Shown piece after piece: positions 35,546-44,023 of a stretch of DNA of 64,000 nucleotides; positions within the stretch are counted from its first letter, which is position 1, and each line of letters begins with the position of its first letter. The notes under the pieces are model-generated. The model was not told the DNA's origin, made no database searches, and worked only from the letters and a program-made list of their open reading frames with translations. Source of the DNA: Paraburkholderia sp. BL21I4N1 (lineage in GTDB: Bacteria > Pseudomonadota > Gammaproteobacteria > Burkholderiales > Burkholderiaceae); NCBI RefSeq assembly GCF_002973525.1, contig NZ_PVEN01000013.1:62001-126000 (forward strand), given 5' to 3'. The translations under genes were made by a program, and so were the position numbers.

Positions 35546-37453
35546 ATGTACGACTTGCTGAAAACCATCGACGACCCGGCGGCCTTGCGCCGCCTCGATC
35601 GCCGCCAACTGCAACCGCTTGCCGACGAGTTGCGCGCCTTTGTGCTCGACAGCGTATCGCAAACGGGCGGCCATCTTTCGTCCAACCTCGGCACGGTCGA
35701 GTTGACCATTGCGCTGCACTATGTGTTCGACACGCCGCGTGACCGGATCGTCTGGGACGTCGGCCATCAAACCTATCCGCACAAGATCCTGACCGGCCGC
35801 CGCGACCAAATGCACTCGCTGCGTCAGCTCGGCGGTATCTCGGGCTTCCCGAAGCGTGACGAGTCGGAATACGACACCTTCGGCACCGCGCACTCCAGCA
35901 CGTCGATTTCGGCTGCGCTCGGCATGGCGATCGCGAGCAAGCTGCAGGGCGAAAACCGCACGGGCATCGCCGTGATCGGCGACGGCGCGATGACGGCCGG
36001 CATGGCCTTCGAGGCGCTGAACAACGCCGGCGTCGAAGACGACGTGCCGCTGCTGGTGATCCTGAACGACAACGACATGTCGATTTCGCCGCCGGTCGGC
36101 GCGCTGAATCGCCATCTGGCGCGTCTGATGTCGGGCCGCTTCTACGCCGCCGCGCGCGCCGGTGTCGAACGCGTGCTGCGCGTCGCGCCGCCCATGCTCG
36201 ATCTCGCCCGCAAGCTCGAAGAGCACGCGAAGGGCATGATCGTGCCGGCCACGCTGTTCGAAGAGTTCGGCTTCAACTACATCGGCCCGATCGACGGTCA
36301 CGACCTCGATTCGCTGATCCCGACGCTGCAGAACATCAAGGAACTGCGTGGTCCGCAATTCCTGCACGTCGTGACGAAGAAGGGCCAGGGCTACAAGCTG
36401 GCCGAGGCCGATCCGGTGCTGTATCACGGCCCGGGCAAATTCAATCCGGCGGAAGGCATCAAGCCGGCTACCACGCCGTCGAAGAAAACCTACACGCAGG
36501 TGTTCGGCGAATGGCTGTGCGACGCGGCCGAGCTCGATCCGCGCGTGGTGGGCATCACGCCGGCCATGCGTGAGGGCTCGGGCATGGTCGAGTTCGAGAA
36601 GCGCTTCCCGGAACGTTACTTCGACGTCGGTATCGCCGAGCAGCACGCGGTGACGTTCGCCGGCGGCCTGGCCGCGGACGGCATGAAGCCGGTGGTCGCG
36701 ATTTACTCGACCTTCCTGCAACGTGCTTACGATCAGTTGATCCACGACGTCGCGCTGCAAAATCTGCCGGTGGTGTTCGCCATCGACCGTGCGGGTCTGG
36801 TCGGTGCCGACGGCGCCACGCACGCGGGTGCTTACGACCTGGCGTTCCTGCGCTGCATTCCGAACATGACGGTGATGGCCGCGTCGGACGAAAACGAATG
36901 CCGTCAGATGCTGTACACGGCGTTGCAGCAACCGAACCCGACAGCCGTCCGCTATCCGCGCGGCGCGGGCACGGGTGTCGCAACCGTCAAGCAGATGGCT
37001 GCGCTGCCGATCGGCAAGGGCGAGATCCGTCGCGAGACTTCGCAGCCTGCAGGCAAGCGGATCGCGATTCTGGCGTTCGGCACGATGGTCGCGCCGTCGC
37101 TTGCCGCGGCTGAGCAACTGGACGCTACCGTCGCGAACATGCGCTTCGTGAAGCCGCTGGACGCGGATCTGGTCCGCCAGCTCGCCGAAACGCACGACGC
37201 CATCGTCACCGTCGAAGAAGGCTGCGTGATGGGCGGCGCGGGTTCAGCCTGCGTCGAAGCGCTGCTTGAAAGCGGTGTATTGCGGTCGGTATTGCAATTG
37301 GGCCTGCCCGATCAGTTCATCGATCACGGCGATCCGGGCAAGCTGCTCGTCGCGTGCGGTCTCGACGCCGCGGGCATCGCCAAGTCGATTCGCGAACGCT
37401 TTCTGTCGAGCGGCGCGGTCGGCGGTCAGTCGTCGGTGAAGCGCGTCGCTTAA
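35546..37453 (+). CDS. dxs: 1-deoxy-D-xylulose-5-phosphate synthase
   Basis: 635 aa from the ATG at 35546; the in-frame ATG at 35501 adds 15 non-conserved residues. TPP-binding GDGAMTAGMAFEALN, GHQTYPHKILTGRRD, transketolase-like DVGIAEQHAVTFAGGLAADG and GLVGADGATHAG are all present. Makes DXP from pyruvate and glyceraldehyde 3-phosphate, the first step of the MEP pathway. The region after it holds two GC-rich hairpins. Confidence 0.96.
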   Translation: MYDLLKTIDDPAALRRLDRRQLQPLADELRAFVLDSVSQTGGHLSSNLGTVELTIALHYVFDTPRDRIVWDVGHQTYPHKILTGRRDQMHSLRQLGGISGFPKRDESEYDTFGTAHSSTSISAALGMAIASKLQGENRTGIAVIGDGAMTAGMAFEALNNAGVEDDVPLLVILNDNDMSISPPVGALNRHLARLMSGRFYAAARAGVERVLRVAPPMLDLARKLEEHAKGMIVPATLFEEFGFNYIGPIDGHDLDSLIPTLQNIKELRGPQFLHVVTKKGQGYKLAEADPVLYHGPGKFNPAEGIKPATTPSKKTYTQVFGEWLCDAAELDPRVVGITPAMREGSGMVEFEKRFPERYFDVGIAEQHAVTFAGGLAADGMKPVVAIYSTFLQRAYDQLIHDVALQNLPVVFAIDRAGLVGADGATHAGAYDLAFLRCIPNMTVMAASDENECRQMLYTALQQPNPTAVRYPRGAGTGVATVKQMAALPIGKGEIRRETSQPAGKRIAILAFGTMVAPSLAAAEQLDATVANMRFVKPLDADLVRQLAETHDAIVTVEEGCVMGGAGSACVEALLESGVLRSVLQLGLPDQFIDHGDPGKLLVACGLDAAGIAKSIRERFLSSGAVGGQSSVKRVA

Positions 37454-37542
37454 AGCGTTACATTGAGCGTCGTATCAGGCGGCGCAGTTTGCTGTCCGAG
37501 CCGCGCTGCTATCGCGGCCATAGCAATCTCCAACTTGAATCG

Positions 37543-37587
37543 ATGGGCCTTCGGGCCCATCATCCAACGCCGGCCGGGGCCGGCGTT
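37543..37587 (+). other. Two adjacent hairpins between dxs and folE2
   Basis: First hairpin ATGGGCC-TTCG-GGCCCAT (37543-37560) with an ultra-stable TTCG loop; second AACGCCGGC-4 nt-GCCGGCGTT (37566-37587). Neither is followed by a T run. They may end dxs transcription Rho-dependently, or structure the folE2 leader. The wider gap 37454-37728 holds no gene. Confidence 0.5.
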
Positions 37588-37728
37588 CGCCGTTGCGCGA
37601 CCTGATCCGCACGGCCGCCGAGCGCCTCCGAACTGTCGATTCGCGACAATCCGCGGCAGCCTTCCAAGGTGACTTCCTGCGGAGCGAAAAACCTGCGCGG
37701 CCCGGCGTTTTCTGGAAAGGACAAGACA

Positions 37729-38535
37729 ATGAATCAGATGAATCCCGCCTTTGTGATGCCCGACGTGCAAAGCACGCCCGATACGCGTCAGATCCCGATT
37801 CAGCGGGTCGGCGTGAAGGCTGTGCGGCATCCGTTGACGGTGCGCACGCAAGGCGGCGACGTCCAGCCGACGATTGGCACGTGGAATCTCGACGTGCATC
37901 TGCCCGCTGACCAGAAGGGCACGCATATGTCGCGATTCGTTGCGTTGCTTGAAGAGAACAAGGCGCCGCTCGAGTCGGCCACGTTCCGCGCAATGCTCGC
38001 CGCGATGCTGGAGAAGCTCGAGGCCGAGGCGGGCCGTATCGAAGTGTCGTTCCCGTATTTTGTCAACAAGACCGCGCCGGTGTCGGGTGTGCAAAGCCTG
38101 TTGGACTACGAAGTCACGTTGACCGGCGAGACCCGCAACGGCGCGACGCGTCTGTTCTTGAAGGTGCTGGTGCCGGTCACGAGCCTGTGCCCGTGCTCGA
38201 AGAAGATCTCGCAGTACGGCGCGCACAACCAGCGCTCGCATGTCACGATCAACGCCGAATTGGCCGGCGACGTGGCCGTCGAGGAACTGGTTCGTATCGC
38301 TGAAGAAGAAGCGTCGTGCGAACTGTGGGGCCTGCTGAAGCGCCCGGACGAGAAGTTCGTCACCGAGCGCGCCTACGAGAATCCGAAATTCGTCGAGGAT
38401 CTGGTGCGCGACGTCGCGCAACGTCTGAATGCGGACGAGCGGATCGTCGCGTATGTGCTCGAAGCGGAGAACTTCGAGTCGATTCACAATCACAGTGCGT
38501 ACGCTGTGATCGAGCGGGATAAGCGGGCGGTTTGA
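37729..38535 (+). CDS. folE2: GTP cyclohydrolase type IB
   Basis: 268 aa from the ATG at 37729, with GGAAAGG upstream. The FolE2 metal/catalytic motif CPCSKKISQYGAHNQRSH and the conserved Glu in EEEASCELWGLLKRPDEK are seen. FolE2 replaces FolE under zinc limitation in many bacteria and feeds folate, biopterin or queuosine synthesis. No zinc-uptake-regulator box was identified by eye. Confidence 0.93.
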   Translation: MNQMNPAFVMPDVQSTPDTRQIPIQRVGVKAVRHPLTVRTQGGDVQPTIGTWNLDVHLPADQKGTHMSRFVALLEENKAPLESATFRAMLAAMLEKLEAEAGRIEVSFPYFVNKTAPVSGVQSLLDYEVTLTGETRNGATRLFLKVLVPVTSLCPCSKKISQYGAHNQRSHVTINAELAGDVAVEELVRIAEEEASCELWGLLKRPDEKFVTERAYENPKFVEDLVRDVAQRLNADERIVAYVLEAENFESIHNHSAYAVIERDKRAV

Positions 38536-38566
38536 TACGTTTATCAGCCCACGCTGGTCGCCAACG

Positions 38567-38595
38567 AAAAAGCCGCTCTACGTGAGCGGCTTTTT
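38567..38595. terminator. Bidirectional terminator between folE2 and tsaD
   Basis: 12-bp stem AAAAAGCCGCTC / GAGCGGCTTTTT with a 5-nt loop, and T runs on both strands. Converging genes folE2 and tsaD both end here. Confidence 0.92.
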
Positions 38596-38625
38596 TACAT
38601 GCGCTGAGCTTTAGCACTTCCGAGT

Positions 38626-39654
38626 TCAGCGTGCGAGCGACGTCAGATCCCAGCGCGGCTTCACCGTGAACGCGTAGTCTTTGCCCGACTGATCCGGCCA
38701 GCGTTGCAACCGCAACGCGCCGGCTAGCGCAATCATCGCGCCGTTGTCCGTGCACAGCGACAAATCCGGGTAATGCACATAGAAATTGCGCTTCTTCGCC
38801 GCGGCGGAAAGCGCCTCGCGCAGTTGCCGATTGGCGCCCACGCCGCCAGCCACCACCAAGCGGTTCAACTTGGTCTTTTTCAGTGCGGCCAGCGACTTCA
38901 CCGCCAGCACTTCGACCGCTGCGTCCACGAAACCGCGCGCCAGATCGGCTTTTGCCTGCTCGCAGATATTCGCGCCGCCGAGTTTTTTTGCCTGCGTGAG
39001 CACGGCGGTTTTCAACCCGCTGAAGCTGAAATCCAGGTCGCCGGAATGCAGCATGGGGCGCGGCAGTACCACCGCGCCGGGCGTGCCGAATTCGGCCATG
39101 CGCGACACTTCCGGGCCGCCGGGATAACCGAGTCCGAGCAGCTTGGCGGTTTTGTCGAAGGCTTCGCCGGCCGCGTCGTCCAATGTCTCGCCGAGCGTTT
39201 CGTACTCACCGACGTCCGTCACGCGCATGAGTTGCGTGTGTCCGCCCGACACCAGCAGCGCGACAAACGGAAACGGCGGCGGCTCGTCCACCAGCAGCGG
39301 CGACAGCAAATGCCCTTCGAGATGGTGGATGCCGATAGTCGGCTTGTCCCACGCCATGGCCAGCGAATTGGCCACGCTCGCGCCGACCAGCAGCGCACCC
39401 GCGAGGCCCGGCCCTTGCGTGTAGGCGATCGCGTCGATGTCGCCGCGCACCGCGCCGGCCCGGTCCATCACTTCTTCCAGCAACGGCAGCGCCCGCCGGA
39501 TGTGGTCGCGCGACGCCAGTTCCGGCACCACGCCGCCGTATTCCCGGTGCATCGCGATTTGCGAATGCAGCGCGTGCGCGAGCAGGCCGCGCTCTGTGTC
39601 GTAGAGCGCGAGACCGGTTTCGTCGCAGGAGCTTTCGATGCCGAGAACGAGCAT
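38626..39654 (-). CDS. tsaD: tRNA threonylcarbamoyladenosine transferase TsaD
   Basis: 342 aa from ATG 39654; 14 extra residues of the open frame lack homology. Starts MLVLGIESSCDETGLALY. Metal-binding HHLEGH (about residue 111-116) and VSGGHTQLM, DDAAGEAFDKTAKLLGLGYPGG, and GGVGANRQLRE. With TsaB/E/C it makes t6A37 in tRNAs reading ANN codons. Located before the macromolecular-synthesis block, its usual neighbour in many genomes. Confidence 0.95.
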   Translation of the reverse strand: MLVLGIESSCDETGLALYDTERGLLAHALHSQIAMHREYGGVVPELASRDHIRRALPLLEEVMDRAGAVRGDIDAIAYTQGPGLAGALLVGASVANSLAMAWDKPTIGIHHLEGHLLSPLLVDEPPPFPFVALLVSGGHTQLMRVTDVGEYETLGETLDDAAGEAFDKTAKLLGLGYPGGPEVSRMAEFGTPGAVVLPRPMLHSGDLDFSFSGLKTAVLTQAKKLGGANICEQAKADLARGFVDAAVEVLAVKSLAALKKTKLNRLVVAGGVGANRQLREALSAAAKKRNFYVHYPDLSLCTDNGAMIALAGALRLQRWPDQSGKDYAFTVKPRWDLTSLAR

Positions 39655-39811
39655 GATGGATGGTTGGGTTTGAACGGCCACGGCCGTGCGTGACACTGCA
39701 AATACGACGCGCAGGGACCGTCAGGCACGCGGCCGAGAAAATGAAAAGCCAAGCCTGAAAGTATAGCAGTGCCGACAAGCCGCCGCAGACGCGCAGGTAC
39801 AATGCGGCCCC

Positions 39812-41029
39812 ATGGAATCCTTCGATATCGCGGTAATCGGCGCAGGCGCGGCCGGCATGATGTGCGCGGCCGTGGCCGGGCAACTCGGCCGTCGCGTGGT
39901 GCTGATCGACCACTCGCAGCGTCTCGCGGAAAAAATCCGCATTTCCGGCGGCGGCCGGTGCAACTTCACCAATCTGTATGCCGGCCCGGCCAATTACCTG
40001 TCGGCCAACCCGCATTTTTGCCGCTCGGCGCTGGCGCGCTATACGCCGCGCGACTTCATGGCGCTGCTCAAGCGGCACCATGTGACGTGGCACGAGAAGC
40101 ACAAAGGGCAGCTCTTCTGTGACCAGTCGAGCGACGCCATCATCGACGTGCTGAAGGCCGAGTGCGACGCGGGCCGTGTCGCGTGGCGCACGCCGTTGTC
40201 GGTCGAGCAGGTCCGCCAGGACGCGGACGGCCGCTACGCGCTCGACACCCTGTCGGGCCCGATCACGGCGCATGCGCTGGTGATCGCGACCGGCGGTCTG
40301 TCGATCCCCAAGATCGGCGCGACGGATTTCGCTTACCGTGTCGCCAGGCAATTCGGCCACAAGCTGATCGACACGCGCCCGGCGCTGGTCCCGCTGACCT
40401 TCGCCGCGTCCGACTGGGAGCCGTTCGCGGCGCTTTCGGGCGTATCGCTGGAAGTGCAACTCGCGACGGGCAACAAGAAGACCGGCGCGGAATTCGACGA
40501 AGATCTGCTGCTGACGCATCGCGGCCTGTCCGGCCCGGGCGTGCTGCAGATTTCGAGCTACTGGCAGCCCGGCGAGCCGATCCATATCAATCTGCTGCCG
40601 GGGCACGACGCCACCTCCGCGTTGCTGGAAGCCAAAACCGGCACGAAGCGGCAGATCGCCAATCTGCTATCGGAATGGGTGCCGCAGCGTCTTGCGCACG
40701 TCTGGCTGGAAACCCACCAGATTCCCGCCGACGCGCGCGTCGCCGATCTGCCGGACAAGACCCTGCGACGTGTCGGCGAAGCCCTGTCGCGCTGGACCCT
40801 CACGCCCAACGGCACCGAAGGCTACCGCAAAGCCGAAGTGACACGCGGCGGGGTGGACACGCGCGACCTGTCGTCGGCGACGATGATGAGCGCGCGTGCG
40901 CCGGGTTTGTACTTCATCGGCGAGGCGGTCGACGTGACCGGCTGGCTCGGCGGCTACAATTTCCAATGGGCGTGGGCGTCGGGCGTGGCGGCTGGACAGG
41001 CCGCCGCAGAGTACGTTCAGGGGGCTTGA
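39812..41029 (+). CDS. HI0933/YhiN (BaiN-like) flavoprotein
   Basis: 405 aa. FAD-binding GAGAAGMMCAAVAGQLG near residue 11, then ISGGGRCNFTN, the hallmark of the HI0933/YhiN family, and the C-terminal CTRGGVDTRDLS-like EVTRGGVDTRDLSSATM with GLYFIGEAVDVTGWLGGYNFQWAWASG. Named BaiN in bile-acid bacteria, but most family members, including this one, have no assigned reaction. Complete. Confidence 0.9.
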   Translation: MESFDIAVIGAGAAGMMCAAVAGQLGRRVVLIDHSQRLAEKIRISGGGRCNFTNLYAGPANYLSANPHFCRSALARYTPRDFMALLKRHHVTWHEKHKGQLFCDQSSDAIIDVLKAECDAGRVAWRTPLSVEQVRQDADGRYALDTLSGPITAHALVIATGGLSIPKIGATDFAYRVARQFGHKLIDTRPALVPLTFAASDWEPFAALSGVSLEVQLATGNKKTGAEFDEDLLLTHRGLSGPGVLQISSYWQPGEPIHINLLPGHDATSALLEAKTGTKRQIANLLSEWVPQRLAHVWLETHQIPADARVADLPDKTLRRVGEALSRWTLTPNGTEGYRKAEVTRGGVDTRDLSSATMMSARAPGLYFIGEAVDVTGWLGGYNFQWAWASGVAAGQAAAEYVQGA

Positions 41030-41038
41030 CGGCGCATT

Positions 41039-41065
41039 AGCTTTGTGACAAAGCTCTGCTATACT
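41039..41065 (+). promoter_or_regulatory. Dyad and -10 element before the broken rpsU
   Basis: AGCTTTG-TGA-CAAAGCT (41039-41055) is a perfect 7-bp inverted repeat, followed by TATACT at 41060-41065, a good -10 element about 33 bases upstream of the rpsU ATG. The dyad would cover the expected -35 position. This promoter probably still drives the downstream yqeY-dnaG unit. Confidence 0.5.
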
Positions 41066-41097
41066 CCTGAACCTTTACAAAGTTCCGTTATTGAAAA

Positions 41098-41309
41098 ATG
41101 ACGACCATCCGCGTAAAAGACAACGAGCCGTTTGAAGTTGCCATGCGCCGTTTCAAGCGCCCCATGGAGAAAACCGGCTTGTTGACGGAACTTCGCGCTC
41201 GCGAGTTTTACGAAAAGCCTACGGCTTAGCGCAAGCGCAAGAAAGCGGCTGCGGTGAAGCGTCATTCAAGCATCTGCGTAGTCAGATGCTGCCAAAAAAG
41301 TTCTACTGA
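41098..41309 (+). pseudogene. rpsU: Degenerate rpsU (ribosomal protein S21)
   Basis: The ATG at 41098 opens TTIRVKDNEPFEVAMRRFKR, clear S21, and continues ...EKTGLLTELRAREFYEKPTA. At 41227 a TAG replaces the family's conserved Glu codon (usual ...PTAERKRKK), giving 43 residues instead of about 70. Past the stop the same frame still reads RKRKKAAAVKRH, then small indels near 41266-41283 shift the frame while the final codons corresponding to QMLPKKxY-stop are recognisable to 41309. Position between tsaD-proximal genes and yqeY-dnaG-rpoD is the ancestral place of rpsU. Burkholderiales often carry extra rpsU copies, so another gene presumably supplies S21. Residues 22-23 (Pro-Met) also differ from the common Thr-Ile. 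Confidence 0.85.
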
Positions 41310-41443
41310 TTCTGGCGTTGCCGCGGTTCCCGTCGAACGGAGCGGCGACATCCAACCGGTGAGGGCGCTGCAGGCGCCATCACGGAAAACACGGCCCCTT
41401 TGGGCCAGCCGGCAGGGTCGCATACATTACGCATACCGCGCCA

Positions 41444-41473
41444 ACCCGCTTGAGGAAGCAGTCCCAAGCGGGT
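41444..41473 (+). other. Hairpin in the yqeY leader
   Basis: 9-bp perfect stem ACCCGCTTG / CAAGCGGGT with a 12-nt loop, followed by ATTCGTGTTG. Too weak a T run for a confident terminator; could attenuate readthrough into yqeY-dnaG. The rest of 41310-41533 shows no gene. Confidence 0.4.
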
Positions 41474-41533
41474 ATTCGTGTTGATGCAGTCGGACCTGCC
41501 GGATTTTCAAATTCCAACGCATTCAGGTGAGTG

Positions 41534-41980
41534 ATGAGCCTCAAGGACCAGATCAACGACGACATGAAAGCCGCCATGCGGGCCCGTGAAACCGAGCGTC
41601 TCGGCACGATCCGCCTGCTGCTCGCCGCGATCAAGCAACGCGAAGTCGACGAGCGCGTCACGCTCGACGACGCCGCGATCACTGCTGTCATCGACAAAAT
41701 GATCAAGCAGCGCAAAGACTCGATCAGTCAGTTCGAAGCCGCCAGCCGCACGGATCTGGCCGACAAGGAAAAGGCCGAATTGGCGATTCTGTCCGCGTAT
41801 ATGCCGGAGCAGATGTCCGAAGCGGAGATCGTTGCCGAAGTGCAGGCCGCAGTCGCGCAAACCGGCGCTGCGGGCCCGCAGGACATGGGCAAGGTGATGG
41901 GCGTGCTGAAGCCGAAGCTGGCCGGCCGTGCCGACATGACCGCCGTTTCGGCGCAGGTCAAGGCCGCGCTCGCGAAGTAA
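41534..41980 (+). CDS. yqeY: GatB/YqeY-domain protein
   Basis: 148 aa. MSLKDQINDDMKAAMRARETERLGTIRLLLAAIKQREVDER (in pieces), then DMGKVMGVLKPKLAGRADM, the YqeY core that resembles the tRNA-binding tail of GatB. Classic linker between rpsU and dnaG in Gram-negative bacteria; role unproven. ATG 41534 follows a GTG at 41531. Confidence 0.92.
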   Translation: MSLKDQINDDMKAAMRARETERLGTIRLLLAAIKQREVDERVTLDDAAITAVIDKMIKQRKDSISQFEAASRTDLADKEKAELAILSAYMPEQMSEAEIVAEVQAAVAQTGAAGPQDMGKVMGVLKPKLAGRADMTAVSAQVKAALAK

Positions 41981-42061
41981 TTTTGTCTATCGCGTCTGCG
42001 CGCACCGTCGCTCGACGGGCGGCGCGCGCGGCGTTGAGCTTTTCAGGTAGCGTCATTTACT

Positions 42062-43924
42062 GTGATTCCTCCGTCATTTCTGCAGGACCTGCTCAACCGC
42101 GTCGATATCGTCGACGTGGTCGGCCGGTATGTGCAGCTGAAAAAGGGCGGCGCGAACTTCATGGGGCTGTGCCCGTTTCACAACGAGAAAAGCCCCTCGT
42201 TTACGGTTAGTCCGACTAAACAGTTCTATCACTGCTTTGGCTGCGGTGCGCATGGCACGGCAATCGGGTTCCTGATGGAACACGTTGGCTCGTCGTTCCC
42301 CGAGGCCGTCAACGATCTGGCGCAATCGGTCGGCCTGACCGTGCCGAACGAGCCGTCGCCGGGGTATGGCGGGGGCGGCGGGTATGCGCCGGCGGCGTCC
42401 AAAGCGGTCACCACGGCGCTTTCCGACGTCATGCAAACTGCCTGCGACTTCTACCGCAAGCAACTGCGCAGCGCGCCGACCGCGATTCAGTATCTGAAGA
42501 AGCGCGGCTTGACCGGCGAAATCGCGGCCCGCTTCGGGCTCGGCTACGCCCCGGACGGCTGGCAGAACCTCGAACCGGCATTTCCTAACTATCGGGACGA
42601 TTCGCTGGTCGAGTCGGGACTGGTGATTGTTAGCGAAAAGTCGGACGCGCAGGGTCAGAACCGCCGTTACGACCGCTTTCGCGAGCGGATCATGTTCCCG
42701 ATCCGCAATGTGAAGGGGCAGGTGATCGGCTTCGGCGGCCGGGTATTGGACAGCGGCGAGCCGAAATATTTGAATTCGCCCGAAACGCCGCTATTTAACA
42801 AAGGCAGCGAGCTGTATGGGCTATTCGAGGCACGTCTGGCGATTCGCGAACAGCATTACGTGCTGGTGGTCGAAGGCTATATGGATGTGGTCGCACTGGC
42901 TCAGTTGGGGTTCCAGAACGCGGTCGCGACGCTCGGCACGGCCTGCACGCCGGTTCATGTGCAGAAACTGATGCGTCAGACCGATACGGTCATTTTCAGT
43001 TTCGACGGCGACTCGGCGGGGCGTCGCGCCGCGCGCCGCGCGCTGGACGCCTGTCTGCCGCACGCGGCCGACAATCGCACCATCCGCTTCCTGTTTCTGC
43101 CGTCCGAGCACGATCCGGACAGCTACGTGCGCGAATTTGGCACCGAGGCGTTTGCCGAGCAGGTCGAGCGCGCTATGCCGCTGTCGCAATTCATGCTCAA
43201 TGAAGTGCTGACCGGCAAGGAACTGGATCAGCCGGAAGGCCGGGCCCGCGCGCTGTTCGACGCCAAGCCCTTGTTGCAGGCGCTGCCGGCCAACGCGCTG
43301 CGCGCCCAGATCATGCATATGTTCGCCGACCGGCTCGACGTGCCGTTCGACGAAGTGGCGGCCCTCTGCGAGGTCGATTCGAGAATCGCGGCGGCCGCCC
43401 GTGCTGCGCCGGCCCGCAAAGACCGGCGCAGCGTGACCGGGATCGAAGAGAAAACGCTGCGCAATCTGGTGATGTACCCGCGCACGGTGGCGGTGCTCGA
43501 CGAAGACGCCGAACAGGCGCTTCTGTCGGTGACACGGCACGGCGAGCTGTTCGAAGAAGTGACGACGCACGCGCGTGCGCTGGGCGATTCGGCGGAGTTT
43601 CAGTTGCTGTCCGATCTATTGCGAAACGGCGCAAACGCCCCAACTTTCGAGGAAATCTTTCGCAAAATTCTAGACTATGATGAAAATGTCCGGGATTTGC
43701 TGCTGAAGGACCCGGAGGATGCGACCGTCATCGAGGAACGGCGCGAGCAGGAGCGGATTGTCGGCGAGGAATTGAAAGCCGCCATCCTGAAGATGCGGTA
43801 CGACGCTTATTGCGATCGTCTTGAACAACTTTCGCGGCAATCCCGGCACACGCCGGAGGAGTTTGCGGAACTGTCCGAGTTGAACCGGAAGCGGGCCGAC
43901 ATGAAGCGCCAGCTGGGGCTCTAG
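42062..43924 (+). CDS. dnaG: DNA primase
   Basis: 620 aa from a GTG at 42062. CHC2 zinc finger CPFHNEKSPSFTV...FYHCFGCG (about residues 37-63), TOPRIM motifs VVEGYMDVVALAQ and FDGDSAGRRAARRALD, and a C-terminal helicase-binding region (about 480-620). Synthesises RNA primers at the fork. Poorly initiated GTG start keeps expression low, typical of dnaG. Confidence 0.95.
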   Translation: MIPPSFLQDLLNRVDIVDVVGRYVQLKKGGANFMGLCPFHNEKSPSFTVSPTKQFYHCFGCGAHGTAIGFLMEHVGSSFPEAVNDLAQSVGLTVPNEPSPGYGGGGGYAPAASKAVTTALSDVMQTACDFYRKQLRSAPTAIQYLKKRGLTGEIAARFGLGYAPDGWQNLEPAFPNYRDDSLVESGLVIVSEKSDAQGQNRRYDRFRERIMFPIRNVKGQVIGFGGRVLDSGEPKYLNSPETPLFNKGSELYGLFEARLAIREQHYVLVVEGYMDVVALAQLGFQNAVATLGTACTPVHVQKLMRQTDTVIFSFDGDSAGRRAARRALDACLPHAADNRTIRFLFLPSEHDPDSYVREFGTEAFAEQVERAMPLSQFMLNEVLTGKELDQPEGRARALFDAKPLLQALPANALRAQIMHMFADRLDVPFDEVAALCEVDSRIAAAARAAPARKDRRSVTGIEEKTLRNLVMYPRTVAVLDEDAEQALLSVTRHGELFEEVTTHARALGDSAEFQLLSDLLRNGANAPTFEEIFRKILDYDENVRDLLLKDPEDATVIEERREQERIVGEELKAAILKMRYDAYCDRLEQLSRQSRHTPEEFAELSELNRKRADMKRQLGL

Positions 43925-43948
43925 GCGGGTTGCCGAGGGTCGGAGTGG

Positions 43949-43954
43949 TATAAT
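43949..43954 (+). promoter_or_regulatory. -10 element of an rpoD-proximal promoter
   Basis: TATAAT in an AT-rich stretch 70 bases before rpoD. No good -35 at 16-18 bases; TTGCCG at 43930 is only 13 bases away. An internal promoter between dnaG and rpoD is common. Confidence 0.4.
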
Positions 43955-44023
43955 AAAAGGTTTCCAGCGGTTTGTTTTTCAAAGGGTTTTCCTAGCAAAG
44001 GCCGATAGGCGAAGGGCGATGCG

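Noticed and set aside
35381..37195. 604-aa open frame antisense to dxs
   Set aside because: Shadow of a confidently identified gene.
37543..37587. Riboswitch before folE2
   Set aside because: Two simple GC hairpins; no preQ1, THF or other known aptamer pattern could be recognised.
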